Notes: generated by a model from the sequence alone, not told the origin. Positions 1-5,495 are shown, counted from the stretch's first letter. The stretch is DNA of 5,702 nt from Tannerella sp. (GCA_031268395.1 JAIRXI010000029.1:1-5702); one strand, 5' to 3'. A program made the numbers and translations.

Positions 1-1
1 G

Positions 2-394
2 AAATCTCGAGCCTTCCGGGAGTTCCCGGAAAATCTCCGGGAGCTCTCGGAAAACTTCCGGGAGCTCTCGGAAAACCTCCGGGAGCTCTCGGACAAAATC
101 CGGGAGCTCTCGGAAAAAATCCGGGAGCTCCCGGATTTCACGGCAGAGCCTGTTCCGGTAAGACAAAAACAGTTACAAATGCCGGATTTTACATTCTGTG
201 TTTTCATGCGAAAGTCCGGCAACAGCCATGTACCGGTAACTTCTGCGCCTGCCGGCTTTACGGGGAGGCAATCATTTATTTACAGCGCCTTGGGTGGAAC
301 GTTTTTCTACAGATATTCCCTGTGTGCGGAGATGGCCCCCGCCCCTGCGCAGAGGCCGTTTCCGGTACTGTTCCGTCGCGATGCGGCAAAATGA
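2..394 (+). CDS. Possible 3' end of a coiled-coil heptad-repeat protein (doubtful)
   Basis: The frame beginning at base 2 is open from the window edge to TGA at 392-394 (130 residues, no start seen; internal ATG at 179). Through the 21-bp array it encodes six heptads of the form [F/L/I]-R-E-[L/F]-[S/P]-[E/D]-[N/K]. Position a is F5, L12, F19, L26, I33, I40 and position d is F8, L15, L22, L29, L36, L43, a textbook coiled coil. Differences between units keep hydrophobic residues at a and d, whereas in the frame beginning at base 1 the same changes give S, L, P, N, N. After residue 46 the sequence has no recognisable domain and looks like translated non-coding DNA. The frame beginning at base 1 is also open, to about 462, so an open frame alone is weak evidence. 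Either a real protein end or a by-product of a palindromic DNA repeat. Confidence 0.25.
   Translation, partial: KSRAFREFPENLRELSENFRELSENLRELSDKIRELSEKIRELPDFTAEPVPVRQKQLQMPDFTFCVFMRKSGNSHVPVTSAPAGFTGRQSFIYSALGGTFFYRYSLCAEMAPAPAQRPFPVLFRRDAAK
15..135. repeat. Six-copy 21-bp palindromic tandem array
   Basis: Six copies of a 16-bp near-palindrome, consensus TCCGGGAGCTCTCGGA, start at 15, 36, 57, 78, 99 and 120, an exact 21-bp period with 5-bp A-rich spacers (aaatc, aaact, aaacc, caaaa, aaaaa). Copy 6 (TCCGGGAGCTCCCGGA) is a perfect palindrome. Copies 2-5 carry one T in the right arm and copy 1 one T in the centre. Each unit could fold as a GC-rich hairpin or cruciform, and 21 bp is about two helical turns, so all units face the same side of the helix. 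Because 21 is a multiple of three and no unit makes a stop, all six reading frames stay open across the array. A degenerate remnant (tctcga, 5-10) may be an earlier unit, and the array may continue left of the window. The repeat is certain; its role is unknown. Confidence 0.95.
222..245 (-). repeat. Dispersed 24-bp repeat, left copy
   Basis: Read on the minus strand, this stretch matches 5386-5409 on the plus strand at 21 of 24 positions. The shared core is ACCGG, one variable base, then ACATGGCTGT, and beyond it a weaker match continues for a few bases with a one-base gap. Both copies lie in intergenic DNA at opposite ends of the window and in opposite orientation. It may be a fragment of a dispersed intergenic repeat; function unknown. 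Confidence 0.5.
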
Positions 395-587
395 CCATAA
401 CGTGCGACAAGCTGGAATGCTCCCTTTGGGATGAAGGTCACAGCAAATATAAAATGGCCTGAAGCGGTGGTATAAGCGAATCGGCTATCCGGAAGATATT
501 CGTTAACGCGATAACCGCAAACCGGATTCACTCCTGTTTCCCGGTCTGCAAGATCTCGTTTCGGCAAAAGGTTAAACAAGATGCCAG
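395..587. other. Intergenic region with no supported gene
   Basis: Between the end of the open frame at 394 and the terminator at 588 I see no convincing gene, RNA or promoter. The only long frame is on the minus strand, 579-307, starting with TTG (90 residues). It lies directly downstream of a strong terminator, has no promoter, and is not a recognised family. A short stretch around GAFQLVARYGHF faintly recalls a porin beta-strand, too little to name it. This may be decayed coding DNA. Confidence 0.4.
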
Positions 588-620
588 AAAAAAAAAGAGG
601 CTGTCTTTCGGGACAGTCTC
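588..620 (-). terminator. Rho-independent terminator ending the minus-strand gene series
   Basis: Read on the minus strand, a 9-bp stem (GAGACTGTC at 620-612 pairing with GACAGCCTC at 605-597, one G-U wobble) with a 6-nt loop is followed at once by nine T residues (596-588). It begins 27 bases after the stop codon of the ABM lipoprotein gene, ideal placement to end that transcript. Confidence 0.92.
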
Positions 621-647
621 CTGTTCTTTTTCCGCTTTTTCGAGCGG

Positions 648-1064
648 TTAAAATTCATCCACGATAAAATCGCCGGCCGTCAGGTCCCTGATTCCCTCGG
701 TAAAGGCGGCGAAATGGGCGGATGAAGCGTGTGTCTGAAAAGCGGCATCGTCTTTGTACTCCTCGTAAAAGATAAATTCAACCGGGTTGAGCGGCGACTG
801 GTACAGGGTATAAAACAGATTCCCCTCTTCCTGCCGGGTAGCGGCTACCAGTTTCGACGCCACTTCAATAAAGGCTTTTTCCTGCCCTTCCTTAACGGCT
901 GTCCGGGCAACAATTACCTTCTTGTCCTTCTTCGGTTGCTGCACCTCTGCAACCGTTGCCTGATGAGCACATTCGCCGCCAGCCTGACAACACTTCTTTC
1001 CTCCCTTGCACGACATCATGCCTGTCATGGCAAGCGTAATCAGCAAAATTCCAATTTTCTTCAT
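648..1064 (-). CDS. Lipoprotein with antibiotic biosynthesis monooxygenase (ABM/YgiN-like) domain
   Basis: A 138-residue protein. Residues 1-18 form a lipoprotein signal (MKK, hydrophobic run, then MMSC with the lipidated Cys at 19), so the mature protein is probably membrane-anchored outside the cytosol. A short Cys-rich linker follows (C25, C26, C32), then a charged spacer. Residues about 48-138 are one ABM domain: VIVARTAVKEGQEKAF, then A75-T-R77, E80-G-N82, Y85, E101, H112 and H117-F118, the pattern of YgiN/LsrG-like dimeric alpha+beta-barrel proteins. Family members include quinol monooxygenases, LsrG isomerase and IsdG-type haem-degrading enzymes; the substrate cannot be read from the sequence. 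The basic residues just after Cys19 do not match the acidic Bacteroidetes surface-export signal, so a periplasmic location is likelier (inference). It lies 78 bases after trpS in the same direction, has its own possible promoter, and is followed by a strong terminator. Confidence 0.9.
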   Translation of the reverse strand: MKKIGILLITLAMTGMMSCKGGKKCCQAGGECAHQATVAEVQQPKKDKKVIVARTAVKEGQEKAFIEVASKLVAATRQEEGNLFYTLYQSPLNPVEFIFYEEYKDDAAFQTHASSAHFAAFTEGIRDLTAGDFIVDEF

Positions 1065-1094
1065 TTCAGTAGATATTTACAAATTAAACAGCCA

Positions 1095-1129
1095 CAAAAT
1101 TAATCAAAAAAACCGTTTCTTCCGGCAAA
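1095..1129 (-). promoter_or_regulatory. Possible Bacteroidetes promoter for the ABM lipoprotein gene
   Basis: On the minus strand a perfect TAnnTTTG element (TAATTTTG, 1102-1095) lies 30 bases before the start codon. The nearest TTTG (1129-1126) is 23 bases further upstream, slightly longer than the usual 19-21. A weak inverted repeat (1121-1125 with 1135-1139) and a run of T (1112-1106, minus strand) overlap here and could give partial termination after trpS. The gene may be read both from this promoter and by read-through. Confidence 0.45.
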
Positions 1130-1142
1130 AGCGTCCGGATTT

Positions 1143-2228
1143 TTACCACAATTCCATGTTCATGGCCTTGCGAACCTCCTTCAAGGTCTGTTCCGCTACC
1201 GTCCGGGCATGTTCGATGCCTCTCGCCAGCACGTCCCGAATGTAAGCCCTGTCGTTCTCCAGCCGTATTCGCCGCTCGCGGATCGGAGCGAAATAGCTGT
1301 TCAGCGCGTCGGTCGTCCATTCTTTCAGTTTTCTGGCGCCGGCATCGCCAATCTGTGCGGCAATCTGTTCCGGCGGCGTATCCAGACACAGCGCACAAAG
1401 GCGGAGCAGGTTGGCCACTTCCGGCCGGTTTTCCGGGTCGTAGGTGATAAAGCGTTCCGAATCTGTTTTGGCCGTTTTGAGCATCCGCTGCGTCTCGTCC
1501 GCCGTCGATTTGATGGTAATGGAATTGTTGCGGCTCTTGCTCATTTTCTGATTTCCGTCAAGTCCCAGAATCAGGGGCGTTTCGCTAAGCAGACCGAACG
1601 GTTCGGGGAAGACCGGCGCATGGTATTTCGTATTGAATCGCCTTGCAATGATGCGGGTCTGTTCAATATGCGGCAACTGGTCTTTCCCCACCGGCACGAT
1701 ATTGCTCTTGCAAAACAGGATATCGGCCGCCTGATGAACGGGATAGACATGCATTCCGGCATTGATGACCTGCTGTCCCGAAGCCGAGATTTCTTCCTTG
1801 ATGGTGGGGTTCCGGTTCAGTTCGGCACTTGACACCAGTGTCAGGAAGGGAAGCAGCAACTGGTTCAGTTCCGGGATGTAACTGTGCGGAAAAATGTATG
1901 TTTTGCGATTTTCCGGATCCAGTCCGCAAGCCAGGTAATCGAGCGTCAACTCATACACAAAGTCTGCGATTCTGTCAAAGGCATCCCGGTCGGTCAGCAC
2001 CTGGTAATCAGCTATAACAATATACGTTTCCACCCCCCGGTTCTGAATTTCGACCCGGTTTTTCAACGAGCCGAAATAATGGCCGATATGCAGATTTCCG
2101 GTAGGGCGGTCGCCCGTCAGCACTCTGTATTTCGACGGATGAACGGATATATCCGCTTCCAGTTCCCTGCTTTTTTTCTGTGCGACTTCAAATGTCGAAT
2201 AATTTACTGTTTCCTGTTCTTTTTCCAT
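1143..2228 (-). CDS. trpS: Tryptophanyl-tRNA synthetase, divergent type II
   Basis: Class I aminoacyl-tRNA synthetase that activates tryptophan with ATP and loads it onto tRNA-Trp in the cytosol; 361 residues. The HIGH signature is H47-I-G-H50 within GDRPTGNLHIGHYFGSL, and the second signature is perfect K228-M-S-K-S232. YPVHQAADI (162-170) and VPVGKDQ (178-184) are the tryptophan/ATP pocket segments, with the conserved Asp at 169. The motifs GDRPTG, ADYQVLTD, NPTIKEE and DQLPHIEQTR belong to the divergent branch often present as a second TrpRS (Deinococcus TrpRS II, many Firmicutes), not the E. coli type. Aligned to the Geobacillus enzyme, His43 is Gln76, Met129 is Gln166, Phe5 is Leu37, and the Glu of VPVGEDQ is Lys182. 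About 34 extra residues precede the first strand. I chose the ATG at 2228 because a perfect promoter sits at 2258-2289; an in-frame extension to 2336 would run through that promoter and into the neighbouring gene. No T-box or leader peptide is seen. Confidence 0.95.
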   Translation of the reverse strand: MEKEQETVNYSTFEVAQKKSRELEADISVHPSKYRVLTGDRPTGNLHIGHYFGSLKNRVEIQNRGVETYIVIADYQVLTDRDAFDRIADFVYELTLDYLACGLDPENRKTYIFPHSYIPELNQLLLPFLTLVSSAELNRNPTIKEEISASGQQVINAGMHVYPVHQAADILFCKSNIVPVGKDQLPHIEQTRIIARRFNTKYHAPVFPEPFGLLSETPLILGLDGNQKMSKSRNNSITIKSTADETQRMLKTAKTDSERFITYDPENRPEVANLLRLCALCLDTPPEQIAAQIGDAGARKLKEWTTDALNSYFAPIRERRIRLENDRAYIRDVLARGIEHARTVAEQTLKEVRKAMNMELW

Positions 2229-2257
2229 TTTACACTCATTTGTTGTTTTTAAGGGCA

Positions 2258-2289
2258 CAAAGATAACGATTCCGCCAAAAAGGGTCAAA
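2258..2289 (-). promoter_or_regulatory. Bacteroidetes promoter for trpS
   Basis: On the minus strand TTTG (2289-2286), a 20-base spacer, and TATCTTTG (2265-2258) match the sigma-ABfr consensus TTTG-N19-21-TAnnTTTG exactly. Transcription should begin near 2251, giving a short leader of about 20 bases with no Shine-Dalgarno sequence. The -33 box lies four bases past the stop codon of the upstream gene, so trpS can be expressed independently of it. Confidence 0.85.
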
Positions 2290-2292
2290 GAT

Positions 2293-2979
2293 TCAAGTAC
2301 AAAGAAAGAAGACGGCGGCGGCCAGCGAGGCAACAAACAGCATTATGAGTACCGCCCGGGCTGTTTTTCCCCCGACGGACCGTTTCCTTTCCAGATGAAT
2401 TTTTTTATCAAAACGGCTGAAAGCAGTCTGCCGGCTCATCTCGCGGCAGGCTTCCGAGAAGTCGCTGAAACTCCTTTCGGTCCGGTTCCGGCATTCATGG
2501 CCGCAGGTGGCGGCGACCGTACTTTCGTACCATGTTTCCCGGTTCTCGTCGAAGCAGGCAACGGCTTTGCGCAGACTGTCCACAAAATCTTCCGATGTTT
2601 CGTAGCAGGCGCGGATTTCGTCCGTATCCAGGCAGATTTTCCGGTCGGAGAAATCCGTGATCTGCATGAAATAGAGCCAGTCGTCAAACAGCGGCAGACA
2701 TGAGGCATAATATTGCGCCACATAGTCTCGCCGGTCGCCTGCCCGTATCAGCGCCCTTAACTTGTCCAGTTCGAAACGGCAGTTGCGCTGCGCCGTTCCG
2801 TCTGCGGGACACGGGCCGGCCGGTTCGCACAGCGCATCCATATCCTCCTGTCCCAAAAGCATTAGCCAGAAGAAGGGGATGCAGTTGCTTCCTTCAAAAA
2901 GAACGGCTTCTTCGCCGCTGTCCAGCCTGGCAAAAAGATACGAGCCTTTTCTCCTGCCAGCCTGTTCTCTTTCCTTCAT
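2293..2979 (-). CDS. Cys-rich, C-terminally tail-anchored protein of unknown function
   Basis: A 228-residue protein that I do not recognise. No signal peptide is present. Residues 1-206 are hydrophilic and mixed-charge, apart from a short nonpolar patch at 34-42 (IPFFWLMLL). A single membrane segment at about 209-227, ending two residues from the C-terminus, is preceded by a strongly basic stretch (K192-K205 region), which predicts a tail anchor with the bulk in the cytosol. It has 12 Cys (33, 51, 57, 67, 94, 116, 125, 142, 159, 163, 178, 227); C159-GHE-C163 and nearby Cys could bind metal but no classic motif is complete. The middle (86-150) is rich in aromatic and acidic residues and probably helical. 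It starts 96 bases after the unknown lipoprotein gene, with no clear promoter in the gap, so the two are probably co-transcribed. The ATG at 2979 has no Shine-Dalgarno, as is usual here. Confidence 0.75.
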   Translation of the reverse strand: MKEREQAGRRKGSYLFARLDSGEEAVLFEGSNCIPFFWLMLLGQEDMDALCEPAGPCPADGTAQRNCRFELDKLRALIRAGDRRDYVAQYYASCLPLFDDWLYFMQITDFSDRKICLDTDEIRACYETSEDFVDSLRKAVACFDENRETWYESTVAATCGHECRNRTERSFSDFSEACREMSRQTAFSRFDKKIHLERKRSVGGKTARAVLIMLFVASLAAAVFFLCT

Positions 2980-3028
2980 TCGTTTATGTTTTAAAATTGT
3001 AAGTGATAAAAGCCTGCCGGTGTATGGC

Positions 3029-3043
3029 CCGCCGAACCGGCGG
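3029..3043. other. Small GC-rich stem-loop between the two unknown genes
   Basis: CCGCCG (3029-3034) and CGGCGG (3038-3043) form a perfect 6-bp stem with a 3-nt loop in the 96-bp gap between the lipoprotein gene and the tail-anchored protein gene. No T-run follows on the minus strand, so it is not a standard terminator. It could stabilise or process the intercistronic RNA. Confidence 0.4.
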
Positions 3044-3075
3044 ATTCCGGAAATTCCATCCGGCGGCTGTTTTAT

Positions 3076-3753
3076 TTAATTCAGATCCAGCAACCGGTCA
3101 ATAAAGGCATTGTTTTTGCTCTTGGCCCCGTCAATGGATTTCCCGCCGGTGTAGGCCACGTAATAGGCCAAATTAAACAGCCTGTTCTTCATCAGGATAA
3201 AATCGATGGCGCTTACCACGCTGGTTTCTCCGTCCTCATGCATGTATTTTATCAGCACAATCATCGTTCTGACATTCGGCCGGGGCGAATATTTTTCGAT
3301 CAGCGCAGGCTTTCCGACGGTCATCGTCCGGTAATATTCTTCGATGCGGTCGCTGATCCGATCAAAGCTGTCCTCCTCGAAGAGCGTCTGTTCCAGGTCC
3401 TTTTGTGCCTGTTCCAGGTCTGTTTCCCGCGCGTAATAGTTTTCCAGCCGATACTCGCCATACATCAGGAAATAGTCCTCATACGGAATATCCTTCAGTC
3501 TGTCGACCTGTCCGTACGTCTCGCTGTTCAGGTAGTAAGCCAGCACCGGGCCGGATGCCAGATAGGGCTGAATCACCTCCTGTACGCCCTGCTGCGTCCG
3601 GCACTCCGTCATCCCGTCCATTTCGGGCAAACAGAAGTTAACATACCCGTACAGCGCCGAATTTTCACATCCGGACGCATGCTTCTTCGTGGCGCCCGAA
3701 CATCCCGCCAGCAGGAATACCATCCAAAGTCCAATGATCTTTTTCATCTGCAT
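3076..3753 (-). CDS. Lipoprotein of unknown function
   Basis: A 225-residue protein with a clear lipoprotein signal: M3-K-K, a hydrophobic run (I6-L15) and the lipobox L15-A-G-C18. Residues just after Cys18 (SGATKKHAS) are not acidic, so surface export by the usual Bacteroidetes signal is not predicted and the protein probably faces the periplasm. The mature part has no domain I can name. It has an acidic helical middle (about 105-140, rich in E, D, Q and Y) and a C-terminal half that alternates hydrophobic strands (RTMIVLIKYM, SVVSAIDFILM, RLFNLAYYVAY) and closes with a helix, an alpha/beta layout that loosely resembles Mog1/PsbP-like proteins (weak inference). Two starts are possible: ATG at 3753 or at 3747 (MKKIIG), both just downstream of a consensus promoter. 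It is the first gene of the minus-strand series and is probably co-transcribed with the tail-anchored protein gene. Confidence 0.82.
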   Translation of the reverse strand: MQMKKIIGLWMVFLLAGCSGATKKHASGCENSALYGYVNFCLPEMDGMTECRTQQGVQEVIQPYLASGPVLAYYLNSETYGQVDRLKDIPYEDYFLMYGEYRLENYYARETDLEQAQKDLEQTLFEEDSFDRISDRIEEYYRTMTVGKPALIEKYSPRPNVRTMIVLIKYMHEDGETSVVSAIDFILMKNRLFNLAYYVAYTGGKSIDGAKSKNNAFIDRLLDLN

Positions 3754-3769
3754 GTTTAATAAGTTACGG

Positions 3770-3801
3770 CAAAATTACATGAAAATCCCCATATCCCCAA
3801 A
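3770..3801 (-). promoter_or_regulatory. Bacteroidetes promoter for the unknown lipoprotein gene
   Basis: On the minus strand TTTG (3801-3798), a 20-base spacer and TAATTTTG (3777-3770) fit the sigma-ABfr consensus exactly. Transcription should start near 3763, leaving only about 10 bases before the start codon at 3753. It faces away from the promoter of the oxidoreductase gene in the same divergent intergenic region. Confidence 0.8.
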
Positions 3802-3922
3802 TCCCTTCCCGTTCCGCAGGCCATCGAAGTGTCCGTCATGAGAGGCCATCCGGCGTTTGATTTCGTATTTCTTCAAATTAGCCCGGGAAAAACGGTCTTC
3901 GTGATTTTTTTATCCGCCGCTG

Positions 3923-3953
3923 TTTTTTTTCTGCCGTCTTTTGTCTAACTTTG
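3923..3953 (+). promoter_or_regulatory. Likely Bacteroidetes promoter for the oxidoreductase gene
   Basis: TAACTTTG (3946-3953) is a perfect TAnnTTTG -7 element; 19 bases upstream lies TTTT (3923-3926), one mismatch from TTTG. Transcription from here would give a leader of about 60 bases before the ATG at 4023. Confidence 0.65.
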
Positions 3954-3983
3954 GCGCGAGTTTAAAAAAGGCCTAAACGACCT

Positions 3984-4015
3984 TTTGGATTACATATTTA
4001 TATATATCAAATTTG
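3984..4015 (+). promoter_or_regulatory. Alternative, gene-proximal promoter candidate
   Basis: TTTG (3984-3987), 20 bases, then CAAATTTG (4008-4015) matches the consensus except for the first base of the -7 box. Transcription would start within a few bases of the ATG at 4023, giving an almost leaderless mRNA, so I rank it below the upstream candidate. Confidence 0.3.
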
Positions 4016-4022
4016 AAATTAC

Positions 4023-5357
4023 ATGAAAAGTGAAAAAACAAATCATTTGAACCGGCGTCAGTTCCTGGGTTATTCCGCACTCGGGCTGGCGGGGTTGACC
4101 GTTTTGCCGGGCTGGGCCATGCGCAACGGAATCCGTATGGCACCCAGCGACCGGATTGTACTGGGTTTTATCGGGCTTGGCCAGCAGGGCTGTTCCGATT
4201 TCAACAGTTTTTCGTCGTGTCCCGGCATACAGGTTGTGGCCGGGTGCGATGTGGAATCGCTCAAGCGCGAGCGTTTCAAAAGACGCGTTGAATCCTGGCA
4301 GAAAAAGCAGAACATGGCACAGCGTTGCGATGTGTACGAGTTCTACGAAGACCTGCTCGACCGCAAGGACATCGACGTGGTGTCCATCGCCACGCCCGAC
4401 CACTGGCATGCCCTGACAGCGATCCACGCCTGTCGGGCGAAGAAGGACGTTTACGTGCAGAAGCCGCTGGCCTACACCGTGACCGAAGGTCTTGCGATGG
4501 TGAAGGCCGTGCGTGCCAACAACTGTGTGCTGCAGATAGGCAGCCAGCAGCGCTCCGGCAGGGAATTTCAGCAGGCCATCGCCCTGGTTCGCAGCGGCGG
4601 CATCGGCCATGTCGAAACCGTCTATGCCAAGGTGGGCGATCCGCCCGCGCCGCTGAACCTGCCCGAAATGCCGGTCCCCGCAACCCTGAACTGGAATCAG
4701 TGGTTAGGCCCGCTGAGTGACCCGAAAATCCACTATCATCCGGATCTCTGTCCGCCGATTTCACTGAATCCCGAACAGAATGAGCAACTGTGGGGCGCAT
4801 GGCGCTGGTACCGCGAAACCGGAAACGGATTTACGGCCGACTGGGGGGCGCACATGTTCGACATTGCCCAGGCGGCTATCGGCATGGACGGTTCCGGACC
4901 GTGCGAGTTTATCCCCAAGGGATACAGCGGCGCCGAATACCTTACCATGAAGTATCAGAACGGCATTGTCATGACCGAACAGCCCTACACCGAGGAAGGC
5001 GGCAACGGCATCCGATTCAACGGCACGAAAGGCTGGCTGAAGGTGGCCAGGGGATACATTGAATGTTCCGATCCGTCACTGCTGGCAAAGGAGGAAGAAA
5101 AAATTGCCGCCGGACAGTACGAAGTCAGTTCGCCTCACATGCAGAACTTCCTGGACGCCGTGCGTTCGCGCAAGAATCCCGTCGCGCCGGTGGAAGTCGG
5201 ATGCAGCACCAACACGCTCTGCTGTATTGCCAACATCGCCACCGAACTGCGCCGCCCCGTAAAATGGGATCCGGCGACGCTGAGCTTCGGCGACGACAGG
5301 GAGGCCGCCGCACACAGGCTTTACGGCTACGAATACAGAAAGGCGTTTTCGCTCTGA
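4023..5357 (+). CDS. Tat-exported Gfo/Idh/MocA family oxidoreductase
   Basis: NAD(P)-dependent oxidoreductase of the glucose-fructose oxidoreductase / inositol dehydrogenase superfamily, 444 residues, probably acting on a sugar or sugar derivative; the exact substrate is not readable. The N-terminus is a twin-arginine signal: N10-R-R-Q-F-L-G16, hydrophobic 14-31, likely cleavage after A32, so the protein should be exported folded with bound cofactor. The Rossmann domain carries G51-L-G-Q-Q-G56 and D76 at the end of strand 2, which favours NAD. ATPDHWHA (123-130) is followed by Q146-K147-P-L, the family EKP motif with Gln for Glu and the catalytic Lys kept. The C-terminal domain has GSQQRSG (173-179), WNQWLGP (224-230) and D273-W-G-A-H277-M-F-D280, the usual substrate-site His/Asp cluster. 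It lacks the features of the GH109 glycosidase relatives. Transcribed alone; a stem-loop and a terminator follow. Confidence 0.93.
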   Translation: MKSEKTNHLNRRQFLGYSALGLAGLTVLPGWAMRNGIRMAPSDRIVLGFIGLGQQGCSDFNSFSSCPGIQVVAGCDVESLKRERFKRRVESWQKKQNMAQRCDVYEFYEDLLDRKDIDVVSIATPDHWHALTAIHACRAKKDVYVQKPLAYTVTEGLAMVKAVRANNCVLQIGSQQRSGREFQQAIALVRSGGIGHVETVYAKVGDPPAPLNLPEMPVPATLNWNQWLGPLSDPKIHYHPDLCPPISLNPEQNEQLWGAWRWYRETGNGFTADWGAHMFDIAQAAIGMDGSGPCEFIPKGYSGAEYLTMKYQNGIVMTEQPYTEEGGNGIRFNGTKGWLKVARGYIECSDPSLLAKEEEKIAAGQYEVSSPHMQNFLDAVRSRKNPVAPVEVGCSTNTLCCIANIATELRRPVKWDPATLSFGDDREAAAHRLYGYEYRKAFSL

Positions 5358-5385
5358 ATATTCACCGGCCGGCCGGGGTGCTGTA

Positions 5386-5409
5386 CAGAAATAACCGGCA
5401 CATGGCTGT
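5386..5409 (+). repeat. Dispersed 24-bp repeat, right copy
   Basis: Matches the reverse complement of 222-245 at 21 of 24 positions. This copy begins 28 bases after the oxidoreductase stop codon. The two copies are about 5.1 kb apart and inverted, with the minus-strand gene series and the oxidoreductase gene between them. Confidence 0.5.
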
Positions 5410-5433
5410 CTGCAGATGCCCTGACGGACAATA

Positions 5434-5462
5434 CCGCAGGACGGGGGTTTCCCGTTCTGCGG
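5434..5462 (+). other. Strong 12-bp stem-loop after the oxidoreductase gene
   Basis: CCGCAGGACGGG (5434-5445) pairs over its full length with CCCGTTCTGCGG (5451-5462), one G-U wobble, around a 5-nt loop (GGTTT). No T-run follows on either strand, so it is not a standard terminator. It lies 38 bases before the true terminator and may protect the mRNA 3' end, act as a processing site, or be part of a small 3'-UTR RNA. Confidence 0.7.
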
Positions 5463-5495
5463 TTCCAAAAGGGAAAATCATTTATAATTATGGAA

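Noticed and set aside
15..135. CRISPR array
   Set aside because: The spacers are only 5 bp, similar to one another, and no cas gene is present.
1..462. Frame from base 1, open to a stop near 460, with PGALGK-type repeats
   Set aside because: It has no start codon in the array, its repeat differences are not conservative (S, L, P, N, N), and the downstream part is Cys-rich and looks like non-coding translation. It resembles collagen only superficially.
307..579. 90-residue minus-strand frame starting with TTG
   Set aside because: It lies immediately downstream of a strong terminator on the same strand, has no promoter and no recognisable domain; only a short GAFQLVARYGHF stretch faintly recalls a porin strand. 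Possible decayed DNA, not supported as a gene.
1209..1832. 207-residue plus-strand frame inside trpS
   Set aside because: It lies fully antisense to a well-supported synthetase gene and has no recognisable features.
2229..2336. Upstream extension of trpS to an ATG at 2336
   Set aside because: The extension would run through a perfect promoter (2258-2289) and overlap the preceding gene's end; the added residues do not look like TrpRS.
3990..4610. 206-residue minus-strand frame opposite the oxidoreductase
   Set aside because: A mirror of the strong plus-strand coding sequence, with no domain, promoter or signal of its own.
4023..5357. GH109 alpha-N-acetylgalactosaminidase
   Set aside because: Length and Tat signal fit, but the Q/EKPLA region and GSQQRSG segment match ordinary Gfo/Idh/MocA oxidoreductases, not the glycosidase group.
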